Shown here one piece after another: positions 1 through 11,320 of a DNA stretch of 64,000 bases. The DNA is from Acetobacter aceti NBRC 14818 (GTDB taxonomy: Bacteria > Pseudomonadota > Alphaproteobacteria > Acetobacterales > Acetobacteraceae): the NCBI RefSeq assembly GCF_000193495.2, contig NZ_AP023410.1, positions 930,001 through 994,000 of the forward strand, read 5' to 3'. The notes under the pieces are model-generated. The model saw only the letters and a list, made by a program, of their open reading frames with translations, ran no database searches and was not told where the DNA came from. Numbering within the stretch: the stretch's first letter is position 1; each line of letters starts with the position of its first letter. A program made the position numbers and the translations under genes.

Positions 1-180
1 GAGAAAACAGACCTTCTCGAACTGATCAACTCCGGAAACGTCCGTCTTTTACGACAAAAACTTGATCTTCTCTGTAACAGTTATCCTCATCTTGTCATGA
101 CTCTTGACCCCATTAAGCAAGCAGCCCGCACCTATCAACTCGAAACAGTCAGACGTTTGCTGGAGGAACTGCCCGCATGA
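1..180 (+). CDS. C-terminal end of unidentified protein, truncated by window edge
   Basis: An open frame enters at base 1 and gives the last 59 residues of a protein ending in LLEELPA, with a TGA stop at 178-180. The stop overlaps the ATG of the response regulator gene (ATGA), so the two are translationally coupled. That arrangement is common for a sensor kinase and its regulator, so this may be the tail of a hybrid histidine kinase. The visible residues are mostly helical and charged and carry no kinase motif, so that identity is inference only. Confidence 0.6.
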   Translation, partial: EKTDLLELINSGNVRLLRQKLDLLCNSYPHLVMTLDPIKQAARTYQLETVRRLLEELPA

Positions 181-1064
181 CACGTGAGACACCCTCCCGT
201 TCCACCCTGCTTGTAATTGATGATGATCCAGCCGCCCTTGGCATGATGGACGAGGCACTGACAAATGCCGGTTACTCGGTTCTGCTGGCGCAATCTGGTG
301 ACAGCGCCTTTGAAGTCATGAACCGGACCCTGCCTGATCTCGTGCTGGTCGATGCGATCATGCCGGGACTGAGCGGCTGGGATATCTGCCGCAGCATGAA
401 GGCGGATGCCACGCTCAACGCTCTACCCGTCATCTTCATGACCGGTCTGACGGAAATCGAGCATGTCCTGCGGGCGTTCGAAGCTGGGGCCACAGACTAT
501 GTGACCAAACCATTCCACTTCGCCGAAGTTCTGGCCCGTATCGAAATTCACCTGATCGCCGCACGTCGTATCCGAACGGCTCATGCAGCCTTGGACAGCG
601 TCGGCAGACGCTTCTTCGCCCTTGATGACAACGGTGAACTGCTGTGGTCCACTCCAAAAGCCGCCGAGTTTCTGGCGCAACTCCCTTCGCCCGAGCATTT
701 TTCCAAATTCGTCATGAAAAAATCGGAACCGGGACAGGTCATTTTCACTACCCCTCATCAGAATGGTGTTCTGCGCGTCACTTTTATCGGACGGGACGGC
801 CCTCAGGAATGGCTGTTCTCCATCGCGTTTCAACTGGATCGTCCCGAACAGATTCTACAGGAAAAATTCGGTCTTAGCGCACGGGAAGCAGAAGTTCTTC
901 TGTGGATCAGCCGGGGAAAAAGCAGTCGCGATATTGCTGAAATCCTCAGCATCAGTCCGCGCACAATCGATAAGCACACCGAGCAGCTTTATAACAAGGC
1001 CGGTTTCAGCGGGCGTGCGGCCGCAGCGGCGGCGGCTTCACGACTGTTGGGGGATATAGAATAA
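177..1064 (+). CDS. Response regulator, receiver domain plus LuxR-type HTH
   Basis: A 295-residue two-component response regulator. The N-terminal receiver has the acidic patch IDDDP (14-18), the phospho-acceptor Asp59 in LVDAIMPG, Thr89 and the invariant Lys111 in VTKPF. After a linker of about 100 residues without a recognised domain, residues about 232-285 form a LuxR/FixJ-type helix-turn-helix (LSAREAEVLLW, then SSRDIAEILSISPRTID). It should bind DNA when phosphorylated by a cognate kinase, perhaps the gene that overlaps its start. Odd features are the long middle linker and an alanine run at the C-terminus. Its targets are not visible. The gene converges on priA with 3 bp between stops. 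Confidence 0.92.
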   Translation: MTRETPSRSTLLVIDDDPAALGMMDEALTNAGYSVLLAQSGDSAFEVMNRTLPDLVLVDAIMPGLSGWDICRSMKADATLNALPVIFMTGLTEIEHVLRAFEAGATDYVTKPFHFAEVLARIEIHLIAARRIRTAHAALDSVGRRFFALDDNGELLWSTPKAAEFLAQLPSPEHFSKFVMKKSEPGQVIFTTPHQNGVLRVTFIGRDGPQEWLFSIAFQLDRPEQILQEKFGLSAREAEVLLWISRGKSSRDIAEILSISPRTIDKHTEQLYNKAGFSGRAAAAAAASRLLGDIE

Positions 1065-1067
1065 CGC

Positions 1068-3308
1068 TCACATAAACGAAATCGGGTCTACATCCACATC
1101 CACGCGCACAGTACTCGTAAACGTCACCTGCCCCAGCCAACGCCGCAGGATCGGCTGCACGGCGATATTCCGATGCGTCCGCAGCAACAGCCGTCGTCGA
1201 TGTCGACCACGCAATACGGCAATCGGCGCGGGAACCGGGCCAAGCACTTCGATCCCGTTGCCATGCGGCGCGGAAACACCAAGCTGTCGAGCCGCATTAT
1301 CCGCAGCATCAGCATTTTCCGAACTGACAATCAACGCCGCCAAGCGTCCAAAAGGCGGCCAGAAACCCGGCTTCCGCTGATCGGCTTCCTCCGCCATGAA
1401 AGCCGCGAAATCGCCCGAAACCAGTGCCTGCATGACGGGATGTTCCGGTGTAAAGCTCTGAAGCAGCACCTCGCCGGGCGCTTCCGCACGTCCCGCACGG
1501 CCGGCGACCTGATGCAGAAGCTGCATCGTGCGCTCCCCTGCCCGCAGGTCAGCCCCTCCCAACCCAAGATCAGCATCCACCACACCCACAAGCGTCAGGT
1601 GCGGAAAATGCCAGCCCTTGGCGACAATCTGCGTGCCAATGATGAGATCCACTTCCCTCCGTGAAATCTTGCCGACAGCCTCCGCCGTTGCCGCCGGACC
1701 GCTGATCGTGTCGCTGGCCATCACCATGATCCGCGCATCAGGAAATTCGCTGCGGGCTTCTTCCGTTATGCGCTCGATCCCCGGACCGATGGCTGTCAGA
1801 CTGTCCTCAGCTCCGCATGTCGGGCAGGCATGAGGAACAGGCTCAGTATGCTCACAGTAATGGCAGGCCAGAACATGCTTTTTCCTGTGTTCAACAAGCC
1901 ATGATGTGCAGTGAGGACATTCCATCCGATGCCCGCAGGTCCGGCACAACGTCAGCGGCGCATAACCGCGACGATTGAGGAACAACATGGCCTGTTCGCC
2001 ACGCCCGAGCCGGGTTTTCACCGCTTCCACAAGCACAGGTGAAAGAAACAGTCCGCGTGGTGGCGGGTTTTCCCGCATGTCGATCAGATGCGTCTCAGGC
2101 ATGGCTGCGCCGCCATGCCGTGCCGTCAGCACCAGATGCCGGTAACGCCCGGTCTCGACATTGTTCAGCGTCTCAAGGCTCGGCGTCGCGGAAGCCAGCA
2201 CGATGGGAGCCTTGGCCAGCCGTGCCCGCACGACCGCCATGTCACGGGCGTTGTAAGTAACGCCTTCTTCCTGCTTGAAAACAGCCTCGTGCTCTTCGTC
2301 AACAATCACAAGGCCCAGATCGCGAAACGACATGAACAGCGCCGATCGCGCACCGACAATGACCTTGGCCGAGCCGTCCTCGCAGGCTGCCCATGTCAGA
2401 CGGCGCGCCTTCTGCCCAATCTCGGAATGCCAGACCGCCGGGCGCACACCAAAACGTCGGGCGAAACGGTCCATCCACTGAGCAGACAGAGCAATCTCGG
2501 GCAGCAGAACCAGCGCCTGTCGCCCCTGCGCCAGACATTCAGCTACCGCTTCCAGATAGATTTCAGTCTTGCCGGAACCGGTCACGCCTTCCAGCAAGGT
2601 CGCGGAAAACGCACGCTCATCGACACGCGCCCGCAACTCGGTGGCGGCGGTCGCCTGATCGCCCTCCAGAACCGGCGGATTATGAAAGGGATCCGGTTCC
2701 GCAAAGGGAGAGACCGGCCCCATTAGCATGCTTTTCAGAACGCCAGCATCCGCCAGACCGCGCACGACCGACACGCCGACACCTGCCTTCTCTGTCAGTT
2801 CCGCCATTGTCACCGGGGCCGCACCCTGCGGCAGGGCGTCCAGTACAGCACGGCGGGCGGGCGTCATCCTTAAGGACTCTGGCGGCTCCCCAATACGCAC
2901 CCACCCCACGGCGGCCGCTGTCTGCTCGCCACGCAGATGGGAACGCAGCGCCATCGCCAGCACCATGCCCGGCGGCGCAAGCGTATAGGCCGCAACCCAG
3001 TCGATGAATTGTCGCAATTCAGCCGAGAGCGGCGGCAGATCGAGCCGCTCCTTGATCGGACGCAAACGGGAGGCGGCAATTTCAGGCGGCGGAGGCGGTG
3101 CAAGATCAACAGGAAGCACCGTCTGTTCCCAGACCACGCCTGTTTCCCGCCGACCACCCAGCGGCACGACCACCACATCGCCGGGGGCAAGCGAATCAGC
3201 CAACGACTGCGGAACGGCATAATCCAGCGCACAGGGAAACGGCAGTGGCAGCAGGACAGACACGCGCTTTCGCGAAGGCAAAGGTTCCAGTAGGCTGCTC
3301 TGCACCAT
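1068..3308 (-). CDS. priA: Primosomal protein N' (replication restart helicase PriA)
   Basis: The superfamily 2 DNA helicase that reloads the replisome at collapsed forks. Seen: an N-terminal 3'-DNA-binding domain starting VSVLLPLPFPCALDYAVP, Walker A GSGKTEIYLEA near residue 245, the DEEH box, and the zinc region near residues 450-490 with paired CxxC motifs (CRTCGH, CPHC, CHYC, CPTC). Helicase motifs around GTQIVAKGWHFPH and QVAGRAGRA follow. I chose the ATG at 3308 (746 residues) because a GA-rich ribosome site lies just upstream and family homology begins soon after. The frame stays open to 3392, giving 28 more residues that look non-native. Divergent from xerC. Confidence 0.96.
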   Translation of the reverse strand: MVQSSLLEPLPSRKRVSVLLPLPFPCALDYAVPQSLADSLAPGDVVVVPLGGRRETGVVWEQTVLPVDLAPPPPPEIAASRLRPIKERLDLPPLSAELRQFIDWVAAYTLAPPGMVLAMALRSHLRGEQTAAAVGWVRIGEPPESLRMTPARRAVLDALPQGAAPVTMAELTEKAGVGVSVVRGLADAGVLKSMLMGPVSPFAEPDPFHNPPVLEGDQATAATELRARVDERAFSATLLEGVTGSGKTEIYLEAVAECLAQGRQALVLLPEIALSAQWMDRFARRFGVRPAVWHSEIGQKARRLTWAACEDGSAKVIVGARSALFMSFRDLGLVIVDEEHEAVFKQEEGVTYNARDMAVVRARLAKAPIVLASATPSLETLNNVETGRYRHLVLTARHGGAAMPETHLIDMRENPPPRGLFLSPVLVEAVKTRLGRGEQAMLFLNRRGYAPLTLCRTCGHRMECPHCTSWLVEHRKKHVLACHYCEHTEPVPHACPTCGAEDSLTAIGPGIERITEEARSEFPDARIMVMASDTISGPAATAEAVGKISRREVDLIIGTQIVAKGWHFPHLTLVGVVDADLGLGGADLRAGERTMQLLHQVAGRAGRAEAPGEVLLQSFTPEHPVMQALVSGDFAAFMAEEADQRKPGFWPPFGRLAALIVSSENADAADNAARQLGVSAPHGNGIEVLGPVPAPIAVLRGRHRRRLLLRTHRNIAVQPILRRWLGQVTFTSTVRVDVDVDPISFM

Positions 3309-3368
3309 GATGGCTCTCTCTACCTTCTTCACGGCGTCCTGTCTCGCCCTCCTTCGGAGAAATGTGCT

Positions 3369-5299
<1,931 letters not shown>

Positions 5300-5301
5300 G
5301 C

Positions 5302-6282
5302 ATGATGCGCCTCCGCTCCCTCCTGACAGGCCTTGCTTTACAGGCGTTTGCGGTGTCAGCGGCGTTCGCTGCCCCCTGCCCGCTGACACCGATCATGGAA
5401 GCGCCCCTGCGGAATGATCTTGGCTTTCTATCCGCGCCCGTGACGGTTGCCGGGCGGACTGTCAGCTTCATTGTCGATACGGGGTCAGAAGGCAGCCTGA
5501 TTTCACCGTGGTTCGCGCGGTTCATGAAACTGCCGGAAGATCCGAACGCGCTGACTCATGTCAGTGGCACAGGCGGCTCCGGTGGCGTGGTGCCGAACGT
5601 CATCATTCCCAGCCTGCAGGTTGGCAGCACCGGGTTTGGTCCGGTTTCCATGCCGCTCGGGTTTCTGCCCAGCCGCCCGAATATCACACCTCCTGTCGAA
5701 GGTCTGCTTGGCGGCGACGTGCTGGCGCAGGATGTGCTGGAGATCGATGCCCCACATGGTCGTGTCGCCATGTGGAACGCACCGGGCCGCAAGACCGATG
5801 CCTGTTCTGTAGAACCGCCTTTCCTTCCCGGTGTTGAGTGGCAAAGCCTTGAAGCCGAGAAACGTGGTCATCGGATCGTCCTTCACGTCCAACTGGATGG
5901 GCATGAACTGACAGCTCTGCTGGACAGCGGGGCACGATCCCGTATCCTCTCACGCCGTACAGCCGAGGCGATGGGGCTGACAGAAGAACAGCTTGCCACT
6001 GATCCGGGCGGCACGACGGCGGGTGTGGACGGGAAAGAGTCGGTCTATCGCTGGCACAAGTTTCACAGTCTGACCATTGGACAGGAAACCGAGCACAATC
6101 CTGTGCTGACCGTCTCTCCCGTGTCCGAACAGTCTGTCGATATGCTGCTCGGCTCCGACTGGTTCGCAGCCCATCATGTTTGGATCTTTTACAGGCAGGG
6201 ACGGATTTTTGCCGCGAAGATTCCCGTCCGGCCAAAAACGGGCAGCGGAAAGCCTGCCCCAAACGGATCTGCCTCTCATTGA
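5302..6282 (+). CDS. Secreted retropepsin-like aspartyl protease family protein
   Basis: A 326-residue protein with an N-terminal signal peptide (LLTGLALQAFAVSAAFA, cleavage after AFA-A) and two pepsin-like half domains. The first has VDTGSEGSLI and the second LDSGARSRIL, each carrying the D-[TS]-G catalytic triplet, so two active-site halves lie in one chain. The second half ends in MLLGSDW, like the hydrophobic-Gly motif of retropepsins. It is probably periplasmic; its substrate is unknown. It begins 2 bp after the pip stop, so it probably shares the xerC-pip transcript. The frame is open upstream to 5062, but the signal peptide fixes the start at 5302 or 5305. Confidence 0.82.
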   Translation: MMRLRSLLTGLALQAFAVSAAFAAPCPLTPIMEAPLRNDLGFLSAPVTVAGRTVSFIVDTGSEGSLISPWFARFMKLPEDPNALTHVSGTGGSGGVVPNVIIPSLQVGSTGFGPVSMPLGFLPSRPNITPPVEGLLGGDVLAQDVLEIDAPHGRVAMWNAPGRKTDACSVEPPFLPGVEWQSLEAEKRGHRIVLHVQLDGHELTALLDSGARSRILSRRTAEAMGLTEEQLATDPGGTTAGVDGKESVYRWHKFHSLTIGQETEHNPVLTVSPVSEQSVDMLLGSDWFAAHHVWIFYRQGRIFAAKIPVRPKTGSGKPAPNGSASH

Positions 6283-6441
6283 GAGGAAACAGAACTCTCC
6301 TTTCCTTCATAACCCCTTGTTCCAGCTTTCTCTTTATGTGTTCGTCTCCCGACCACCGTGTTTAAAGACAGGCCTCCTGTTGTAATCCACGGACGATCAT
6401 CCCAACTCATAACGACTGCGTCTATTGAGAAAGGATCTGTC

Positions 6442-7515
6442 ATGCCCAGCCTGTTTGAGCCGATTGAACTGGGAAGCATTTACGCCAAAAACAGAATTCT
6501 CATGGCGCCACTGACACGCGCCCGTGGCACCCGTGAGCATGTGCCCACCCCCATCATGGCCGAATATTACGCCCAACGGGCCGGAGCCGGTCTGATCATC
6601 TCGGAAGCAACCGGTATCAGCCGCGAAGGTCTTGGCTGGCCGTATGCGCCGGGCCTGTGGTCGCAGGAACAGGTGGAAGCCTGGAAGCCCATCACTGCCG
6701 CAGTTCACGCCAAGGGCGGAAAGATCGTGGCCCAGCTCTGGCATATGGGGCGGATGGTGCATTCCAGCGTGACGGGCCAGCAGCCTGTGTCCTGCTCGGC
6801 GACAAAAGCGCCTGAAGCCCTCCATACGTATGACGGCAAGCAGGCTCCCGAAGTCGCCCGTCCTCTCACCAAAGAGGATATTGCCCGTATCCTGAACGAC
6901 TACGAAAATGCCGCCCGCAATGCCCTTCAGGCAGGCTTTGACGGTGTGCAGATTCATGCCGCCAACGGTTATCTGATCGACGAATTCCTACGTGACGGCA
7001 CCAATCATCGTTCCGATGAATATGGCGGTTCGCCGGAAAACCGCATCCGCTTCCTGCGTGAAGTCACGGAGCGCGTGATCGCGACGATCGGCGCGGACAA
7101 AACGTCAGTACGGCTGTCCCCCAATGGCGATACGCAGGGCTGCATCGACAGCCATCCCGAGCAGGTTTTTGTGCCAGCCGCAAAGCTGCTGAACGACCTC
7201 GATATCGCCTTCCTAGAACTGCGCGAGCCCGGACCAAATGGCACGTTCGGCAAGACCGATCAGCCCAAGCTGCACGGCCCGATCCGCAAGGTTTTCAGGA
7301 AGCCACTGGTTCTGAATCAGGACTACACACGGGAAGAAGCGATCGAGACAGTCGCAACCGGTGTCGCGGACGCCATTGCGTTTGGTCGGCCTTTCCTCGC
7401 CAATCCGGACCTCGTGCATCGTCTGGAAGACAATCTGCCCCTGAACAAGGACGATATCCGCACCTGGTACTCGCAGGGCGCAGAAGGCTATACGGATTAT
7501 CCACTCGCCCAGTAA
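6442..7515 (+). CDS. Old Yellow Enzyme family NADH:flavin oxidoreductase (NemA-like)
   Basis: A 357-residue FMN-dependent TIM-barrel ene-reductase. Seen: the N-terminal strand LFEPIELGSIYAKNRILMAPLTR, the cofactor/substrate segment QLWHMGRM, the catalytic motif HAANGYLIDEFLRD with the His/Asn pair, the SDEYGGSPENRIRF signature, and a C-terminal FMN phosphate site AFGRPFLANPD. These enzymes reduce electrophilic alkenes, nitro-compounds and N-ethylmaleimide. The ATG at 6442 is preceded by GAAAGGA, and homology starts there; the open frame runs upstream to 6358. No TetR-type NemR regulator lies beside it. Confidence 0.93.
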   Translation: MPSLFEPIELGSIYAKNRILMAPLTRARGTREHVPTPIMAEYYAQRAGAGLIISEATGISREGLGWPYAPGLWSQEQVEAWKPITAAVHAKGGKIVAQLWHMGRMVHSSVTGQQPVSCSATKAPEALHTYDGKQAPEVARPLTKEDIARILNDYENAARNALQAGFDGVQIHAANGYLIDEFLRDGTNHRSDEYGGSPENRIRFLREVTERVIATIGADKTSVRLSPNGDTQGCIDSHPEQVFVPAAKLLNDLDIAFLELREPGPNGTFGKTDQPKLHGPIRKVFRKPLVLNQDYTREEAIETVATGVADAIAFGRPFLANPDLVHRLEDNLPLNKDDIRTWYSQGAEGYTDYPLAQ

Positions 7516-7522
7516 CGTGAAA

Positions 7523-7566
7523 TAAAACCCTGAGATTCCGGGATTATTTTGATGGATCTCAGGGTT
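7523..7566 (-). terminator. Hairpin terminator for the minus-strand gene, possibly bidirectional
   Basis: An 11-bp perfect stem is formed by AACCCTGAGAT (7526-7536) and ATCTCAGGGTT (7556-7566), with a 19-base loop. Read on the minus strand the stem is followed by TTATTT, so it best serves the DUF2142 gene. It lies between two convergent genes and may also stop the Old Yellow Enzyme transcript. Confidence 0.65.
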
Positions 7567-7630
7567 GAAATACAACACTGAGATCCATTAAATTTATGCC
7601 TTTAATACTGGAATATTACCGGCAAAGCGA

Positions 7631-9025
7631 TCACCAGTACCGGGCAGACAAAGCGTTAACAATAGTCAGCGCATCTACGACCCAGAAAGCCGTTATTGCA
7701 ACTACTGCAATCTGATGCAGCGCAAGAGACGGACTGATACGTCCTTCCTGTTTCAATTGAGGAAACAGGAGGATCAGAAACGGCATGATCGGTAAAAAAT
7801 ACCGTCCCTGCACACCGTCAACAATCGGGGCTCCGACTTTTGACCAGATGATATAAAGCGAAAGAAAGACAACACCAGCAGCTGCGAGGGTAGACAGGAC
7901 AGTCAACGCCGATGCCAGTCTGGTTGGCAGAATGACCTCTTTGTTGCGCACAGAAGAGATGGAGACTGCTGCTGCAATGGCTACGGTTATACCTGAAAGA
8001 ATATAAAAGGAAGCGGGCAGTGGCGTATCAAGCCAGCCGAGAACACCGACCCACTGTGCAGCGTAGCCGTAACCATTCTGCATAAGTGTATCAACCGCCA
8101 GCCTCGGTATTGACGTGATATGAGTCAGGAGCCAGTGGACCTGTTCCTTATCGGACACGCCAAGTTCGGCAAGAAACTGTATCTTGACCGGCTTGATCCC
8201 GATCCAGCTCCAGCTCACGACAAAAAGAACACTCATTACAAACGGCAGCAGGGCAAGAAGCTTTTTCTTCTCAAACATAAAAGCTGTTGGAATAATCGAG
8301 CACATCAGCAGAGGCGGCTTGCTGACAGCCAGTACGGCGAAGAATATACTCAGTAAAATCCAGTTGCGCAGGCTGATCTCGGAGAAACGATTAAAACGGG
8401 AAAGAATGCTGGCCGCCAGAATGGCAAGACTGATCAGTATCCCGTCCTGCGAACAGGACCCCGCAAGGGCCATTGTCATGGGCATACTTGCTATGACAGC
8501 CAGAAAGAGAGCCCCCCGACGCGCCAGTGCAATAGCAGCCGTGCAAATGAAGACGGACAGAAAACCGTTCACAAGTCTGATTGCATAGCTTGTCTGGATG
8601 ATGGTCATCCGGGTGTGTCGCCCCACCCACGCTGTCACAGCACCGGGCATGTAGGTAAAAGGCGCATACATGACGGTATTGGGAAAATCGACAAAACCCA
8701 GCTCTTTATTCCAGTGAACATTTCTGGCTGCATCCATTGCAGCAACTGAAGTTCGATGCGCTGGCTGAAAAGGAAGATTGTCGAACCCGGTATATCCAGG
8801 GAGAAAATTTGTTGGCAGCATGCCGCCACTGTCTCTGGGAGACAGACGCTGGCCAATAATTACGCCTTCGGACAGCTGTACGCTTCGGGCAAAATGCGTC
8901 AGTTCGTCCGGTGTCTGCCCGGGAGGTGTAATCAGGGCGCAAATCACGACCATAATGGACGCAAAGAAGAGATAGACTCTTGCCAGAGAAAATGGCCTGT
9001 CTGAAATTATATCGCGCATTAACAT
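7631..9025 (-). CDS. DUF2142 polytopic membrane protein
   Basis: A 464-residue inner-membrane protein with about ten hydrophobic segments. The N-terminal helix is followed by PPGQTPDELTHF and later by AGSCSQDG, both typical of the DUF2142 family. Family members resemble polytopic glycosyltransferases that move sugars from polyprenyl-phosphate carriers, with an acidic pair in the first periplasmic loop. It lies 132 bp downstream of a GtrB-like glycosyltransferase on the same strand. The two may form a lipid-linked sugar transfer module: the upstream enzyme loads the carrier, and this one transfers the sugar outside. That pairing is inference. Confidence 0.8.
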   Translation of the reverse strand: MLMRDIISDRPFSLARVYLFFASIMVVICALITPPGQTPDELTHFARSVQLSEGVIIGQRLSPRDSGGMLPTNFLPGYTGFDNLPFQPAHRTSVAAMDAARNVHWNKELGFVDFPNTVMYAPFTYMPGAVTAWVGRHTRMTIIQTSYAIRLVNGFLSVFICTAAIALARRGALFLAVIASMPMTMALAGSCSQDGILISLAILAASILSRFNRFSEISLRNWILLSIFFAVLAVSKPPLLMCSIIPTAFMFEKKKLLALLPFVMSVLFVVSWSWIGIKPVKIQFLAELGVSDKEQVHWLLTHITSIPRLAVDTLMQNGYGYAAQWVGVLGWLDTPLPASFYILSGITVAIAAAVSISSVRNKEVILPTRLASALTVLSTLAAAGVVFLSLYIIWSKVGAPIVDGVQGRYFLPIMPFLILLFPQLKQEGRISPSLALHQIAVVAITAFWVVDALTIVNALSARYW

Positions 9026-9091
9026 TCCAAAATCCTGCCGCAGGCCAGAAAAGCATGACGGTCGATTGATTTATTGTCCGGAGCAGAGATT

Positions 9092-9149
9092 TTTACTGCT
9101 TGACAGCCATTATTACTCCAAAGAGCAACTGTCCGGGACAAGCAGTAAA
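9092..9149 (-). repeat. Intergenic inverted repeat
   Basis: The arms TTTACTGCTTG (9092-9102) and CAAGCAGTAAA (9139-9149) are perfect complements. An inner ACAG/CTGT pair (9103-9106, 9129-9132) extends the stem across a bulge. It sits between the glycosyltransferase stop and the DUF2142 start. No uridine run follows on the minus strand, so it is more likely a processing or stability hairpin than a classical terminator. Confidence 0.5.
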
Positions 9150-9157
9150 GGGCCAGA

Positions 9158-10096
9158 TCAGCTTCTCAGATAAGCCAGACGCTTCACCTCCAGGCGTCCG
9201 ACTGCCACACTGTCCAGAATCAAACCACACACCAGAGACAATGCCGCCACAATTTCGCACCCGGTAGCCAGAACAGCCGTCGGCAGTCTGGGAACCAGAC
9301 CGGTGCGCATGTAGTCAGCTATAACCGGAACTCCACAGAGCACGCCTGCCAATGACAGAAATGCGGCAATCAGGGTAAAGAACAGGAGGGGTCGTTCCTG
9401 TTTGACCAGTTGAATAATGGTCGACAGAATCCGCACACCATCTTTCCAGGTATTCAGTTTGGAGGTGGAGCCTTCGGGACGCTCAATATACCGGGTGGGG
9501 ATTTCACCAATCGGCATACTCAGTTGAAGAGCATGTACCGTAAACTCCGTTTCTGTTTCAAAGCCTGCTGACGCAGCCGGAAATGATTTTACAAAACGCC
9601 GGGAAAACACACGGTAGCCGGACAGCATGTCATCCGTGGCCCGTCCGAAAAAGTGGTGAACCAGCGAGGTGAGAACCTTGTTCCCCAGAACATGGCCCGG
9701 ACGGTACGCCGCCTTGCGATCCGTGACTCTCTGCCCGGTCACCATATCAAGATTGTTATCAATGGCCTCACTTAACATACGTGGAGCCGCATCCGCCTCA
9801 TATGTCGCATCACCATCAACCAGAACGTAATAATCAGCGTCAATATCTGCGAACATGCGACGGATAACGTTTCCCTTACCCTGCATCAGTTCACGACGAA
9901 CAACAGCGCCTTCAGCCCGTGCGATTTCCTGTGTCCGATCTGTCGAATTATTGTCGTAGACATAAATCGTTGCAAACGGCAGGGATTGCCGAAAGTCGCG
10001 CACAACAGTACCGATCGTTACTTCTTCATTGTAACACGGCACCAGCACAGCAATACAGGGTGACTGCTCAACCGATATTGTCTCTGTTTCCATCAT
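9158..10096 (-). CDS. Family 2 glycosyltransferase, GtrB/DPM1-like polyprenyl-phosphate type
   Basis: A 312-residue GT-A glycosyltransferase. Seen: the N-terminal nucleotide-sugar fold starting AVLVPCYNEEVTIGTVV, an acidic metal-binding segment VDGDATYEAD, a GYRVFSRRFVKSF region typical of polyprenyl-phosphate transferases, and two C-terminal transmembrane helices (about 230-300). Such enzymes put glucose or another sugar on undecaprenyl phosphate at the cytoplasmic face. The ATG pair at 10096/10093 is preceded by AAGAGAC. The open frame upstream to 10165 is unlike the family. It is followed by the DUF2142 protein; no GtrA-type flippase is visible. Confidence 0.88.
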   Translation of the reverse strand: MMETETISVEQSPCIAVLVPCYNEEVTIGTVVRDFRQSLPFATIYVYDNNSTDRTQEIARAEGAVVRRELMQGKGNVIRRMFADIDADYYVLVDGDATYEADAAPRMLSEAIDNNLDMVTGQRVTDRKAAYRPGHVLGNKVLTSLVHHFFGRATDDMLSGYRVFSRRFVKSFPAASAGFETETEFTVHALQLSMPIGEIPTRYIERPEGSTSKLNTWKDGVRILSTIIQLVKQERPLLFFTLIAAFLSLAGVLCGVPVIADYMRTGLVPRLPTAVLATGCEIVAALSLVCGLILDSVAVGRLEVKRLAYLRS

Positions 10097-10210
10097 TGAA
10101 CAGTCTCTTAACCATATTGCAGGGTTGAATAACGCCGCTCCTATAGCAAAACAGCGTTTTTGCAAAGATTATTGCGCAGACAGACCACTCCATAAATCAG
10201 GCCGACGCCA

Positions 10211-11230
10211 TTATGCCCCGAAGCCTTCGAGAACGATCTTGCCCTTTGCAGTCCCACTCTCCAGAAGAGCATGCGCACGACGAAGGTTGGCCGCATTGAT
10301 CGGTCCAGCCACGTCGGTCAGGGTCGTCCTGAGCACGCCAGCATCAACAAGGCTGGAAACTTCTTCCAGAATTTCCGCCTGACGGATCATGTCTGCCGTC
10401 TGAAAGGTCGAACGGGTAAACATAAGCTCCCAATGGGCCGAAACACTCTTGGCCTTGAACGGCATGATATCGAGAGACGGCGGATCGTCGATAAGCCCGA
10501 ACCGTCCCTGAGGCGCGATCAGTTTCACAACATCCGCAAAATGCTTGTCCGTCTGGGTGATCGAAAAGACATAACCCGGAGCGCTCAGCCTTGCCGCCTC
10601 GATCTGGGGAGCGAGAGGCTTGCTATGATCGAGCACAAAGTCGGCCCCCAACGCTTTCGCCCATTCCGCTGTCTCGGGCCGTGAAGCCGTGCCGATCACC
10701 GTCACGTTTCCCGGACGACGGGCCAGCTGGACCGCCATCGAACCCACGCCGCCACCGGCTCCGATGATGAGAATAGCCTGCGGCACACCGGGAATCGGGC
10801 GTGTGATATCGAGACGATCGAACAGCATTTCCCACGCCGTCACAGCCGTCAGAGGCATGGCCGCCGCTTCCGCCCAACTCAGGGTGCGAGGCTTCTTGCC
10901 GACAATGCGCTCATCCACCAGATGCAGTTCGCTGTTGCAGCCTTGTCGCGTGACCGCACCGGCATACCAGACCTCATCACCGGGCCGGAAACGCTTCACA
11001 TCCGGCCCGACAGCCCTGACGATACCGGCAGCATCCCAGCCCAGAACCTTCCACTCGCCAGGGGGAGGTTCCGCCCGCATCCGTACTTTCGCGTCGACCG
11101 GATTGACGGAAACAGCCTTCACCTCGACCAGCAGGTCGTGCCCCGAGGCAACGGGGTCCGGAAGTTCGACATCAACGAGAGCGTTCTCGTCCGTCACCGG
11201 CAATGATTTCTGATAGCCAACAGCACGCAT
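10211..11230 (-). CDS. Zinc-type alcohol dehydrogenase / quinone oxidoreductase family protein
   Basis: A 339-residue medium-chain dehydrogenase/reductase. Seen: the GroES-like N-terminal domain (VSVNPVDAKVR, then GDEVWYAGA) and a Rossmann domain with IIGAGGGVGSMAVQLAR. The catalytic-zinc Cys/His ligands and the four-Cys structural lobe are absent, placing it with the zinc-free ZADH/quinone-reductase branch that uses NADPH to reduce enones or quinones. The ribosome site is GGGAAGGGGG. It lies 90 bp downstream of the FAD oxidoreductase on the same strand and could end that operon. The physiological substrate is not deducible. Confidence 0.88.
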   Translation of the reverse strand: MRAVGYQKSLPVTDENALVDVELPDPVASGHDLLVEVKAVSVNPVDAKVRMRAEPPPGEWKVLGWDAAGIVRAVGPDVKRFRPGDEVWYAGAVTRQGCNSELHLVDERIVGKKPRTLSWAEAAAMPLTAVTAWEMLFDRLDITRPIPGVPQAILIIGAGGGVGSMAVQLARRPGNVTVIGTASRPETAEWAKALGADFVLDHSKPLAPQIEAARLSAPGYVFSITQTDKHFADVVKLIAPQGRFGLIDDPPSLDIMPFKAKSVSAHWELMFTRSTFQTADMIRQAEILEEVSSLVDAGVLRTTLTDVAGPINAANLRRAHALLESGTAKGKIVLEGFGA

Positions 11231-11320
11231 GGGTGGCCCCCTTCCCGCCGGCTATGAGTCCGGCTGATTTTTCGTCACAACAGCCGAAACCCGGCCATTT
11301 CGCAAGTCCGGCGTTCAGGG

